Below, in pieces: positions 17,976-26,589 of a stretch of 64,000 nucleotides of DNA. The stretch comes from JBEVJK01 sp040510195 (GTDB lineage: Bacteria > Pseudomonadota > Alphaproteobacteria > Rhizobiales > Rhizobiaceae), in the NCBI GenBank assembly GCA_040510195.1, contig JBEVJK010000085.1, positions 1-64,000 on the forward strand, written 5' to 3'. Numbering within the stretch: the stretch's first letter is position 1; each line of letters starts with the position of its first letter. The notes under the pieces were generated by a model. That model was not told where the DNA came from and searched no databases. It was given only the letters and a program-made list of their open reading frames with translations. A program made the position numbers and the translations under genes.

Positions 17976-19226
17976 TCAGCCCTCCGAGCGGACGAGGTCG
18001 TAGGGCTCGCGCGTCGTCGCCCGCCAGGCCGGCAGGAACGCGCCGGCGGCGCCGATGAGGGTGGAAGCCAAAACGCACACGCCGGCGATGGCGAAGACGG
18101 TGTTCGTGTCGACCCAGACGAAGGGTACGCCAATGCTGTCGAGCGAATAGACAAGCGAGCGTTCGTAAAGGCGCATCAGGAGAAGACCGGCCGCGCAGCC
18201 CATCAAGCCCCCCACCGCCGTGGCGATCGCGGCCTCGCTGAGCAGCATGCCAACGATCTGGCCGCGGCGGGCGCCGATCGCCTGCAGCAGGCCAAGCTCG
18301 CGTCGACGCTCGGCGATCACGGCTGAGAACACGAACCCCGCCATCGCGGCGGTGCTCAGGAACATGATGACCATCAGGACGAGGACGGAATCGAGCAGCG
18401 CGCTCAGGCCTCGTCTGACCGAGGTCAGGATCGACTCGCCGGAGACCACCTTGACGTTCTTGACGTTGGCCAGGATCGCGAACCGGACCTGCTGCTCAGT
18501 GGCATCCGGGGTCAGCTCGATCAACGCCCCGGACACGGCTTTCGGCCTGGCCGGCGGCGCGTCGCCGACGCTCTTCTGGATGACGCCGCTCATTCCGTCC
18601 ATCGTCGCGAAGGAGAGGAAAAGGCCGCGCTCGTGGATGCCGACGGCGGTCTTTCCCAGCCGTCCATAAACGGTCACCGGCCGGCCGAAGACGAGGAGCT
18701 CCGAGCCGACCGGCTCGTCGCGACGGGCCCCCACAATGACGTCGCCATCGGCAAAGGGGCGGTTGAGATGCTCCTGGAGCCAGGGCTGAACGGTGATGTC
18801 GCGCCGAGGATCGAAGGCGACGAGGTCGACGAGCTCGTGTCCCTGGCCGATTCCGGACTGATGGGTGCGGAAGACACGCTGCGGCGCCACCCGCGCCACC
18901 CCCTTCAACCTCTCGAGCGCGGAGACCGTGTCACCGTCGAAAGACAGCTCCGACGGCTCGGCCGTGAGCAGCGCGGCGGTGATATTGGTGAGCGCACCGG
19001 CCGGCACCACCAGCATGTCGGCGCCCATCCGGGTGAAGCCGAGATCCATGCTGTCCTCGATGCTTCTCATCAGCACTGCGCCAGTGAAGATGGCGCCCGT
19101 GCAGACCGCCACCGCTGCACACAGCAACAGGGTCCGGCCCTTGCGCCGGCCTAAATTCTGAAGGGCGAGGCGAGCCAGGAGCAGCCCGGCCGCGGATCGT
19201 CCAGCCCGAGGCGGGTCCGTTGTCAT
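17976..19226 (-). CDS. FtsX/MacB-like ABC transporter permease
   Basis: A 416-residue permease with the four-helix FtsX layout: one N-terminal membrane helix (TLLLCAAVAVCTGAIFTGAVL), a large periplasmic domain of about 200 residues, and three C-terminal helices (VLMVIMFLSTAAMAGFVFSA; GGLMGCAAGLLLMRL; TVFAIAGVCVLASTLIGAAG). The sequence AVIAERRRELGLLQAIGARRG is the coupling helix typical of LolC/MacB permeases. Such systems move lipids or peptides or transmit force to periplasmic partners. Its gene starts 73 bases after the copper-enzyme-like gene on the same strand, so a role in maturing or delivering that enzyme, by analogy with NosDFY for nitrous oxide reductase, is plausible but inferred. 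Confidence 0.8.
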   Translation of the reverse strand: MTTDPPRAGRSAAGLLLARLALQNLGRRKGRTLLLCAAVAVCTGAIFTGAVLMRSIEDSMDLGFTRMGADMLVVPAGALTNITAALLTAEPSELSFDGDTVSALERLKGVARVAPQRVFRTHQSGIGQGHELVDLVAFDPRRDITVQPWLQEHLNRPFADGDVIVGARRDEPVGSELLVFGRPVTVYGRLGKTAVGIHERGLFLSFATMDGMSGVIQKSVGDAPPARPKAVSGALIELTPDATEQQVRFAILANVKNVKVVSGESILTSVRRGLSALLDSVLVLMVIMFLSTAAMAGFVFSAVIAERRRELGLLQAIGARRGQIVGMLLSEAAIATAVGGLMGCAAGLLLMRLYERSLVYSLDSIGVPFVWVDTNTVFAIAGVCVLASTLIGAAGAFLPAWRATTREPYDLVRSEG

Positions 19227-19299
19227 CGACCGGCTCCGGGCGGACGCCGTCCCGCCCGGGCACCTCGGATGCGCTGCCCCTGCGGCATGCGCGGCGCCT

Positions 19300-21132
19300 C
19301 TAGAGCGTGCATGAACGCGTGTGCTTCATGTGCTCCAGGTCGGTCGGGATGATGACGCTGTCGTGATGGCCGCCGGTGCTTGGCAGGATGCCGACGAGCT
19401 CGTCGGTCTCAGCGTCGATCACCGCGATGCCGCTCGACAGCCGCTGGAAACCGCTGAACGGCGCCAGGATGTACTTGCCGTCATACGTGGCTGCGAGCGT
19501 CTGCAAGTCGGGTCCGATGCCCTGGATCTCCTTGCGGATGGTCCAGGTGGCCGTGTCGACGACCATGATTCCGCTGGCCGCCGGCGAGGGATGGAGCACC
19601 GACAGATAGAGCTTCGAGCCGTCGATGGAGAACACCATATGGAACGGGTTCGGGTATTTTCCGCGCCAGAGCGGGTCCTCGATGTGGGCCACCTTCCTCC
19701 ATTTGCGCGGGTCGGGATCGCTGGTGTCGAAGACCCCGCAATTGTTCTCACGCAGATTGTTCATCATGCACAGGAAGTTGCCGTCGGGCGAGAAGCCGAT
19801 TTCGTGGCCGGGAGAGAAGATCTTGTCGAAAGTTATCTCCCAGTGATCCTTGTCGATCTTCTTGACCGGGTACTGGTCGGGCGAATCCTTATTGAACTGC
19901 ACGAAGGCGACGGGTTCGAAGCCATTCTCGGCATCGAGGACCGTGATGCCGCCACATAGCCGGATGACGGTCGCGGCCCAGCGTCCGGTGGGATGCCACA
20001 CGGTTCCGTCGGCGCCGCACAGCGTCTGCGGAGAGGTGCCGGGGATCGTGCCTTCCTCGACGAAGAGCTCGCCCATGGGCACCATCTCCCAATCGATCTT
20101 CTGCCCCTTGGTGCCCTCGTAGTCGTACTTGCCGGTCTTCTTGTCGGGGTAGATTTTCGCGATCTTCAGCGTTCCCCCCTTCTGCCAGCAGTCGGTCAGC
20201 TTGGCGGGGGCGTCGGGCGGCGGCGGATTGGCCGAGCTCCAGTCGAAGCGCAGCGCGGCGATGACCTTCGAGGTGGTGCGGTCGAAGAGGGCGGCGATAT
20301 CCTTCTGGCCGTCCGTCACGAAGTAGGACTGCGCATCACCGGGATTGATGGTCACATGAACGCCGAGGCCCATGCCCGTGGTCCGCGATACATTCTCCAG
20401 CAGCTCCATCTGAGACCCGTCATAGCGGACGCGATAGATGTTGAAGCCCGGCCCGGGGTCCTTGATGTCGGTCGGGATGCCATAGATGAGGCAGTTCGCG
20501 CCGCCCTGCGTGCTGTTGACGAACTCGAAGCCGTGGTAGGGGTCGGCGCTCGGGAAGGCGCAGAGATGGTGCGAGATGGGGTTGAAGTCCCCATAGTTCC
20601 AATACCAGATCGAGGCCAGGACGCGGTTGGAGTTGAGGTCGAGCGCATAGGTCCCGCCGCCCAGCTTGGTCGGCAGGAGGATCACCCACTTGCCGAGGCC
20701 GCGACCGCCGATGTCGGCCCGCGGGTCGGCGAGCTCCCGCGCGATGTCGTGGGTCTGCGCCGCCGTGTAGCGGTCGCCGGCATGCTTCAGTCCCTGCTCG
20801 GAGACGGAGCCTCCTTTGACCCACGAATATCCGAGCAGCGCAGCCTCGCCCACGGCGGCGGTCCCAGCGACCACCTTCAACATGTTGCGCCGGCTGATGT
20901 CGGCCCTGGTGAGCGGCGGCGAGCCCTGGTCGGCGGGCGCGGTGCGGGCGTTGCGAACGGCCTTCTCGTTCAGGTAGACCTGAAATTCGGCGTGGTCCTT
21001 CTCGACCACCTCGCCGCGCCGCTTCAGGTAGCGGGAAACCTCGGCGTGCTGACGCGTGTCCTCGACGGGCTCTCGCATCCGGGGAGTGGACGAAGGCCGA
21101 TCCTTCAGAGGGGTTTTTCTGGGCTTAGGCAT
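19300..21132 (-). CDS. Tat-exported thiocyanate dehydrogenase-like copper enzyme (N2O-reductase-like beta-propeller)
   Basis: A 610-residue protein. A twin-arginine signal (SRRNMLKVVAG, from residue 80) is preceded by an unusually long, charged 79-residue N region. The rest is a seven-bladed-propeller-like protein with repeated blade ends such as SPDGNFL and SIDGSKLYL. K156, H188, H259, E349, D375, H443, H498 and H590 fall in the same order and, allowing small gaps, at the spacing of the lysine, glutamate, aspartate and copper-ligand histidines I recall for thiocyanate dehydrogenase of Thioalkalivibrio paradoxus (for instance K103, H135 and H206, each offset by exactly 53). The CuA cupredoxin domain of true NosZ is absent. 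If correct, it would oxidise thiocyanate to cyanate and sulfur in the periplasm. Alternatives are another N2O-reductase-like copper oxidase of unknown substrate. It heads the operon with the ABC genes. Confidence 0.65.
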   Translation of the reverse strand: MPKPRKTPLKDRPSSTPRMREPVEDTRQHAEVSRYLKRRGEVVEKDHAEFQVYLNEKAVRNARTAPADQGSPPLTRADISRRNMLKVVAGTAAVGEAALLGYSWVKGGSVSEQGLKHAGDRYTAAQTHDIARELADPRADIGGRGLGKWVILLPTKLGGGTYALDLNSNRVLASIWYWNYGDFNPISHHLCAFPSADPYHGFEFVNSTQGGANCLIYGIPTDIKDPGPGFNIYRVRYDGSQMELLENVSRTTGMGLGVHVTINPGDAQSYFVTDGQKDIAALFDRTTSKVIAALRFDWSSANPPPPDAPAKLTDCWQKGGTLKIAKIYPDKKTGKYDYEGTKGQKIDWEMVPMGELFVEEGTIPGTSPQTLCGADGTVWHPTGRWAATVIRLCGGITVLDAENGFEPVAFVQFNKDSPDQYPVKKIDKDHWEITFDKIFSPGHEIGFSPDGNFLCMMNNLRENNCGVFDTSDPDPRKWRKVAHIEDPLWRGKYPNPFHMVFSIDGSKLYLSVLHPSPAASGIMVVDTATWTIRKEIQGIGPDLQTLAATYDGKYILAPFSGFQRLSSGIAVIDAETDELVGILPSTGGHHDSVIIPTDLEHMKHTRSCTL

Positions 21133-21320
21133 GTGAATCCCCCATAATCTCGTGAATCAATCTTCGATTTCACAGACAAAGTCTCTTGCCATCTGAGACT
21201 ATGGAAGTCAATATGCCGCTTGGGGAGCAACTGTTACTTTAGTGAATTGGAATATACGATAAATATGGATGCAATTACCTAATAAGTGTTGAAAATTAGT
21301 CCATTTGTGATCGATAAAAG

Positions 21321-21336
21321 CATTGAAACGTCAATG
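21321..21336. promoter_or_regulatory. inverted repeat in the AT-rich divergent promoter region
   Basis: CATTG and CAATG arms separated by six bases lie 44 bases before the J-domain gene and 185 bases from the copper-enzyme-like gene, in a 247-base AT-rich stretch between divergent genes. It could be an operator; nothing else supports it. Confidence 0.3.
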
Positions 21337-21379
21337 TTATAGTTCATACTGAACCGCCAGGCGCAATTGGGATGAGCTC

Positions 21380-22156
21380 ATGCTGACAGACCCCTTCTAT
21401 GTCGCCGCAATCGCCTTGGCGCTGTCGTTCGTCGCGACCGCTGCGCGTCTCATGGACTGGTTCCTGCACAGCGACTCGCGCTCGATCGCGCGGGCCAGCC
21501 GGTGGACGGTCGCCCTGCTGGCGATCGTGTCGATCCCGCTGCTCGTCACGCTTCTTCTGAACCAGAGATGGGAGGCGGCGATGGGGCTCGGAGCGCTCAT
21601 GCTGTTTTCCTTCTCGCTGTTCGGACGACGCTTCCTCCGGCGCGTGACGTCGGTGAGCGTGCTTCTCGATACGAGCAAGCCGTCGCGCGCTCAATCCGCG
21701 GGCCGCAGCGCGTCATCGACGGAAGAGCTTGCATGGCGGGCTGCCGGCGTCCTCGAGGAGTACCTGCGCTCGGTAAACGGGACCCGGGTGGGGCCCAACC
21801 TGCCGCTCGCTTTGCCGAGCCCGCAGCCCGCAGCGCCATCGCGGAGCGGTCGGCGCAAGCGTGCTCAAGGCGCCCATCAGAACGGTGCCCACGTCGTGGC
21901 CGAGCCCGTCGAGCGCATGAGTCGAGAGGATGCACTCGCAATTCTGGGGCTCGACCGAAGAGCGACGCATACCGAGGTCGAACGCGCGCACAAGCGGCTC
22001 TCCGAGAAGCTGCGGCCGGATCGCGGCGGCTCACACTACCTCTTCGAAAGAATCGGCGAGGCGCGTCGCGTGCTCATCGGCGGCGCGGTCGGGACCGGCC
22101 GCAAGCCCGCTGCGCCGAGGAAGCCCCGCAGAGCTTCGCCCGGCGCGGAGCCGTGA
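21380..22156 (+). CDS. Tim14-like membrane J-domain protein with degenerate HPD motif
   Basis: A 258-residue protein with three N-terminal hydrophobic segments (about 5-22, 43-60 and 66-82), a linker rich in Ser, Ala and Pro, and a C-terminal J-like domain from about residue 178 (MSREDALAILGLDRRAT, then AHKRLSEKLRPDRGGSHYL, then ERIGEARRVL). This ordering of membrane part plus a J domain with the GGS turn is that of the DnaJ-like Tim14/Pam18 group of alphaproteobacteria. The DnaK-stimulating tripeptide HPD reads RPD (residues 212-214), so cochaperone activity may be lost. The start ATG has GGGATGAG upstream. It is divergent from the copper-enzyme-like operon. Confidence 0.7.
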   Translation: MLTDPFYVAAIALALSFVATAARLMDWFLHSDSRSIARASRWTVALLAIVSIPLLVTLLLNQRWEAAMGLGALMLFSFSLFGRRFLRRVTSVSVLLDTSKPSRAQSAGRSASSTEELAWRAAGVLEEYLRSVNGTRVGPNLPLALPSPQPAAPSRSGRRKRAQGAHQNGAHVVAEPVERMSREDALAILGLDRRATHTEVERAHKRLSEKLRPDRGGSHYLFERIGEARRVLIGGAVGTGRKPAAPRKPRRASPGAEP

Positions 22157-22163
22157 GCCGCCA

Positions 22164-22475
22164 TCACTGATCGCGGAAGCAGGCGATGTGGAACGAGCGA
22201 CGTTCCCGCTTGCCCGTGGGGTCGTAGGTGTGGACCTGCATCTTGTAGGGGTCCTGGTGGAGCCCCACCGTGATGAGCCCGGGCGAGACCGCCTCGGTCA
22301 TGCCGCTGCCGATCGTAGCGGCAAAGTTCGTTTTGGCCTCGCCCTGCAAAGGAACCTTCCACTTGATGACATAGGCGTTGACCCCGTCGAACTCGCAGTG
22401 GTCGATCATATAGCCGCGGGCGACGGTCCCGTCCGCGTTGATCACGCAAGCCAGACGCTTTTCGAACTCAGCCAT
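22164..22475 (-). CDS. hypothetical 103-residue protein
   Basis: I do not recognise this protein. It is 103 residues with no signal peptide or membrane segment, three cysteines (LACVI, DHCEF, IACF) and alternating hydrophobic pattern suggestive of a small beta-rich fold (AYVIKWKVPLQG, GLITVGLHQDPYKMQVHTY). A strong AGGAGG ribosome site six bases before the ATG supports real expression. It converges on the J-domain gene, with seven bases between the stops. Confidence 0.6.
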   Translation of the reverse strand: MAEFEKRLACVINADGTVARGYMIDHCEFDGVNAYVIKWKVPLQGEAKTNFAATIGSGMTEAVSPGLITVGLHQDPYKMQVHTYDPTGKRERRSFHIACFRDQ

Positions 22476-22913
22476 TTCGTCCTCCTAGGGTTCAGGGTGC
22501 GGGGCGACGTCCGGGCTCCCCAATGCCGGTCAGGTCTGCCGGTCTCGCGCGCAGCCCGCGCGTGTGGCGTTTCGGCGACGGTCTCGAAGCCTGGCGCTTG
22601 CGAGCGTTTGGGGCAGCAAGACGGCCTGGGTTCTTTCCGCAACGCCACCTTCCACCCCTCAGCGTCCCATGGGTCTTTCAGCCGGACACTAGCCGAAGGT
22701 GCCAATATTCTTACCGAACGTGCCAAACCAAGGCCTTAGTGACAATTTTTGCGTGTAGGCAGGAGAGAATTTCGCGCGGTCTTCCCATTGGTCGCAGCCC
22801 GATCGGAGCCTGTTCCAAGCGCACATGCCGTCTTCGCGGGCAGGGGCCTTTTGCGATGAGGAGGAACGTCCCGGAATTGGCAGTCGCGGCGAGCGTTTTG
22901 TCGTCTCGGGCAA
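22476..22913 (+). other. intergenic region upstream of the type I exporter
   Basis: This 438-base gap holds the 5' sides of the 103-residue gene (minus) and the exporter (plus). I find no supported gene. The only structure seen is the pair of 13-base direct repeats at 22693-22726. Confidence 0.4.
22693..22726. repeat. two 13-base direct repeats with 21-base period
   Basis: CCGAAGGTGCCAA (22693-22705) and CCGAACGTGCCAA (22714-22726) differ at one base and repeat with a 21-base period, about two turns of B-DNA. The spacing puts both copies on one face of the helix, as expected for an activator or repressor site. They lie upstream of the exporter gene. Confidence 0.45.
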
Positions 22914-25178
22914 GTGACAAGGGCGCTGCACCGATCAAGCATCGGACTGCTGGCCGCATTGGGGTGCAGTCGGCTCGGCAGGCTCCGGGATGTCCCGGCG
23001 CGGCCGTCTTTCAAGGGGTGGGACGCGTTGAGTTCTGTCGATGCGCCGTCGGAACCTGCCGACAGCGGTATTCTGTGTCTCGTTGCTCTCTGTCACTTCC
23101 TGAGGCGAGCGGCTGACGCCGATGCCATCCGGCACGATCTCGGCCTGACAACCCACGTTGCCGGCCCTGACGACCTCCTGCGTGCGGCCAAGCGGCTCGG
23201 ACTCAAGGCGCGCCTCATCCGCCCCCATCCCTCACGCCTCGATCGGCTCCCGCTTCCGGCGATCGCCGAGAAGGCGGGCGGCGGCTTCGCGCTGCTGGCA
23301 GCCTGCCGCGACGACCGCGTGCTGGTTCAGGATCCGCATGACGGCGTGCAGGACCTGGCGCGGGACGAGTTCGAGGCGGGGTGGAGCGGCCGGCTGATCC
23401 TGGTCACCAGCCGCGCCTTCGCGCAAGGGGTCCTGAAACGCTTCGATTTCTCTTGGTTCGTCCCGGAGATCCTTCGATACCGCGCGATCTTTGCCGAGGT
23501 GCTCGTCGCCTCCTTCTTCGTCCAGCTGCTGGGGCTGGTTTCGCCGATCTTCTTCCAGCTGGTCATCGACAAGGTTCTCGTCCACAACGGCCTGACAACG
23601 CTGGAGGTGCTCATCATCGGCCTGTCGGCGGTGTCGGTCGGCGAGGTGCTTCTGTCGGCATTGCGCAGCTACACGACCACCCACACGACCAGCCGTATCG
23701 ACGTGGCGCTCGGCGCCAAGCTCTTCCACCACCTGCTGGCGCTGCCGATCGCCTACTTCGAAGCTCGCCAGACCGGGCAGACGGTGGCGCGGGTGCACGA
23801 GCTCGAGACGATCCGATCCTTTCTCACGGGCTCGGCCCTCACCGTCGTGCTCGACCTCGCCTTCCTGTTCGTCTTCCTGGCGGTGATGGCCCTCTACAGC
23901 CCCTTTCTGACCCTCATCGTGATCGCGTCCATCCCCGCCTATGCCGCACTGTCGGCGTTCGTCACGCCGGCTTTCCGGCGTCGCATCGAGGAGCGCTTCA
24001 ACCGCGGCGCCCAGAACCAGACCTTTCTGGTCGAATCTATCGTCGGCATCGAAACGCTGAAGGCGATGGCCGTCGAAGCGCAGATGCAGCGGCGCTGGGA
24101 AGATCAGCTGGCGGGCTACGTGACGGCGAGCTTTCGTACGGCCAATCTCTCCAATTTCGGTTCCAATGCCGCGCAAGCGATTTCCAAGATCGTCACTGTG
24201 GCGACGCTCTGGTTTGGCGCCAAGGCGGTGCTGGCGGGGGACATGAGCGTCGGCCAGCTCGTCGCGTTCAACCTGCTGGCCGGCAGGGTCTCCCAGCCGG
24301 TGCTTCGTCTCGCCGCCTTGTGGCAGGAATTCCAGCAGGTCCGCATCTCGGTCGACCGCCTGGGCGACATCCTCAACGCGCCGGCCGAACCGGTGGCAGG
24401 TAGCGGGCAGGGTTCGTTGAGTCGGATCGTCGGCGCGGCCGCGTTCGACCGCGTCACGTTCCGCTACCAGCCCGGCGGCCGCGAGATTCTGTCCGACGTG
24501 TCCTTCAGCGTCCAGCCGGGGGAAGTGATCGGCATCGTCGGACCGTCAGGGTCCGGCAAGAGCACCGTGGCGAAGCTTCTGCAGCGGCTCTACGTTCCGG
24601 AGCGGGGTCGCGTGCTCGTCGACGGCGTCGACCTGGCGCTGATCGATCCGCGTAGCCTGCGCCGCCAGATCGGCGTCGTGCTCCAGGAGAACATCCTCTT
24701 CCATCGCAGCGTGCGTGACAACATCGCGCTTGCCGATCCGGCGCTGCCACTCGAGAGGGTGGTCGAGGCGGCCAAGTTGGCGGGGGCTCACGAGTTCGTG
24801 GTGACGCTGCCGTCGGGCTACGACACCATCCTGGAGGAGCGCGGCGCCAACCTGTCGGGCGGCCAGCGGCAGCGCCTGGCGATCGCCCGGGCGCTGGTCA
24901 CCCAGCCCCGCCTGCTGATCTTCGACGAGGCGACCAGCGCGCTGGACTACGAGTCGGAGGAGGTCATCCAGGCCAACATGCGAGCCATCGCCGCCGGCCG
25001 CACGGTGTTCATCATCGCCCACCGGCTGGCGGCGCTGCGCGACGCGACGCGCATCCTCACCATCGAGGGCGGACGATTGACGGAGGAGGGAACGCATCAG
25101 GAGTTGATGCAGCGTAACGGCCGGTACGCTGCGCTCCACAGGCTGCAGAGCGCCCGCGGCCCGAGCGGGGCGGCCTAG
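22914..25178 (+). CDS. type I secretion ABC transporter (HlyB family) with C39-like domain
   Basis: A protein of up to 754 residues. Residues about 45-175 form a C39-peptidase-like domain in which the catalytic motif reads DSG (EPADSGILCLVALCHF) instead of DCG, so it cannot cleave a leader peptide, as in HlyB. Then come six membrane helices (about 185-460) and an ATPase domain with Walker A VGPSGSGKST (near 542), signature NLSGGQRQRLAIARAL and Walker B LLIFDEATSALD. It should export an RTX-type protein across both membranes with HlyD and TolC. GTG 22914 is the longest start; a TTG at 23028 after AAGGGG is possible. It is coupled to the HlyD gene (one base between). No RTX cargo gene is in the window. 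Confidence 0.85.
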   Translation: MTRALHRSSIGLLAALGCSRLGRLRDVPARPSFKGWDALSSVDAPSEPADSGILCLVALCHFLRRAADADAIRHDLGLTTHVAGPDDLLRAAKRLGLKARLIRPHPSRLDRLPLPAIAEKAGGGFALLAACRDDRVLVQDPHDGVQDLARDEFEAGWSGRLILVTSRAFAQGVLKRFDFSWFVPEILRYRAIFAEVLVASFFVQLLGLVSPIFFQLVIDKVLVHNGLTTLEVLIIGLSAVSVGEVLLSALRSYTTTHTTSRIDVALGAKLFHHLLALPIAYFEARQTGQTVARVHELETIRSFLTGSALTVVLDLAFLFVFLAVMALYSPFLTLIVIASIPAYAALSAFVTPAFRRRIEERFNRGAQNQTFLVESIVGIETLKAMAVEAQMQRRWEDQLAGYVTASFRTANLSNFGSNAAQAISKIVTVATLWFGAKAVLAGDMSVGQLVAFNLLAGRVSQPVLRLAALWQEFQQVRISVDRLGDILNAPAEPVAGSGQGSLSRIVGAAAFDRVTFRYQPGGREILSDVSFSVQPGEVIGIVGPSGSGKSTVAKLLQRLYVPERGRVLVDGVDLALIDPRSLRRQIGVVLQENILFHRSVRDNIALADPALPLERVVEAAKLAGAHEFVVTLPSGYDTILEERGANLSGGQRQRLAIARALVTQPRLLIFDEATSALDYESEEVIQANMRAIAAGRTVFIIAHRLAALRDATRILTIEGGRLTEEGTHQELMQRNGRYAALHRLQSARGPSGAA

Positions 25179-25179
25179 C

Positions 25180-26580
25180 ATGACAGAAGCAACCGCAAGG
25201 CGGTCGCGCCTGAACCGCGACGAGCGCGCCTTCCAGGCCGCGGCGATCGAGATCATGGAGACGCCGGCCTCGCCGAGCGCCCGCTGGCTGATCGCGTTCA
25301 TCGTGGCCTCGGCCGCCGGGGCGCTGATCTGGTCCTGGTACGGCCGTCTCGACACGCATGCCGAGCTCAGGGGCCGCATCATCCCGGCCGGCAAGGTTCA
25401 GGTGGCGGAGCCGCTGATGGCAGGGACAATCCGGGCCATCCACGTTCAGCCCGGCGACAAGGTTGCGGCGGGCGACCTGCTGGTCGAGCTGGACCCGGAA
25501 GAGCACGTGGCCGAACGAACCAAGCTCGCAGGCGGCCTTGCCGCCGCCGAGACATCGGCTGCCCGGCTGAAGGCGACGCTGGCCGCCGTCGCACGAGGCG
25601 CGCAGGAGGATGGCGCCAACTTCCTGCCGCCACCCGATGCCTCGGCGGGCATGGTGCTCGCACAACGGCAGCAGATGCGCCAGTCGCTGGGTGCGTTTTG
25701 GGCCGAGCAGGCACGCCTCGACGCGCAGATCCTCGAGCGCCGCGCCGAACGCGCCCGCGTGGCCGCAACGCTGGAAGAACGGCGCGGCCTGCTCGCCCTT
25801 TCGACCGAGCGGCTGGAAATCTTCGAGACGCTGGAGAAACGGGGCGTCGGCGTGCGAACCGACACCATCGGAGCGAGGCAAAGCGAGCGGGGCGAAAAGC
25901 TTGCCGCCGCTTCCGAGGCCGGCCAGCTGAAGGAGATCGATGCGGCGATCGCCTCGCTCGAAGCACAGAAGGGCGAGCGCCGGGCCGCCTATCTCGACCG
26001 TTTGGCGACCGAATTCAGCGAAGCCGACCGGACGATCGACGCCGTCAAGCAGGATCTCGCCAAGGCCGAGCTGCTGGAGCGGGCCAGCCGGATCACGGCG
26101 CCGATCGCTGGCCGCGTCGAGCAGATCGCAGTGAACACGAGAGGCGAGGTGGTCGGCTCGGGAGAGCAGCTCATGGTCATCGTTCCGGAGGCGATGCCGC
26201 TGGAGGTCGAAGCGATCCTTCTCAACAAGGACAAAGGATTCGTGCGGGAGGGGCAGCCGGTGCGGGTCAAGCTCGATGCCTTCCCATTTACCCGCTACGG
26301 CACCCTTCAAGGCATTGTGCTGAAGGTTTCCAACAACGCCGTTCCGGCGGCCGCAACGCCGCGGGGCGGCGACGCCGAGGCCCAGGAGGCGGCCGGGCCG
26401 CTTGTGTTCCCAGTGCGGATCGGGCTTGCCGGCCAGGAGATCGTTGCCGAGGGCGTGCCCGTCGAGCTCGCTTCGGGCATGTCGGTCACCGCCGAGGTCA
26501 AAACCGGGGAGCGCAGGGTGATCGAGTTTCTTCTGGACCCGCTGCTTGAAATGACGGACGAGGCCTTTCACGAGCGGTGA
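25180..26580 (+). CDS. HlyD-family membrane fusion protein
   Basis: A 466-residue periplasmic adaptor. It has a short cytoplasmic N terminus, one membrane helix (LIAFIVASAAGALIWSWYG, about 36-54), a first half-barrel-sandwich lipoyl strand (VAEPLMAGTIRAIHVQPGDKV), a long alpha-helical hairpin (about 105-300), and the second lipoyl half (ITAPIAGRVEQIAVNTRGEVV) followed by a beta-barrel part. This is the type I secretion adaptor layout of HlyD, linking the inner-membrane ABC protein to TolC. It begins one base after the exporter stop codon and must be co-translated with it. TolC is probably supplied by the gene at 56941. It converges on the HWE kinase gene. Confidence 0.87.
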   Translation: MTEATARRSRLNRDERAFQAAAIEIMETPASPSARWLIAFIVASAAGALIWSWYGRLDTHAELRGRIIPAGKVQVAEPLMAGTIRAIHVQPGDKVAAGDLLVELDPEEHVAERTKLAGGLAAAETSAARLKATLAAVARGAQEDGANFLPPPDASAGMVLAQRQQMRQSLGAFWAEQARLDAQILERRAERARVAATLEERRGLLALSTERLEIFETLEKRGVGVRTDTIGARQSERGEKLAAASEAGQLKEIDAAIASLEAQKGERRAAYLDRLATEFSEADRTIDAVKQDLAKAELLERASRITAPIAGRVEQIAVNTRGEVVGSGEQLMVIVPEAMPLEVEAILLNKDKGFVREGQPVRVKLDAFPFTRYGTLQGIVLKVSNNAVPAAATPRGGDAEAQEAAGPLVFPVRIGLAGQEIVAEGVPVELASGMSVTAEVKTGERRVIEFLLDPLLEMTDEAFHER

Positions 26581-26589
26581 GACTGGGGC

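Noticed and set aside
16435..18078. A single 547-residue minus-strand protein spanning the ABC ATPase region and the membrane-anchored protein
   Set aside because: The upstream 258 residues are the ATPase gene read in another frame; the real start is the ATG at 17304 overlapping the ATPase stop.
19300..21132. True nitrous oxide reductase (NosZ)
   Set aside because: The C-terminal CuA cupredoxin domain with its CxxxC motif is missing and no nosR, nosD or nosL gene is next to it.
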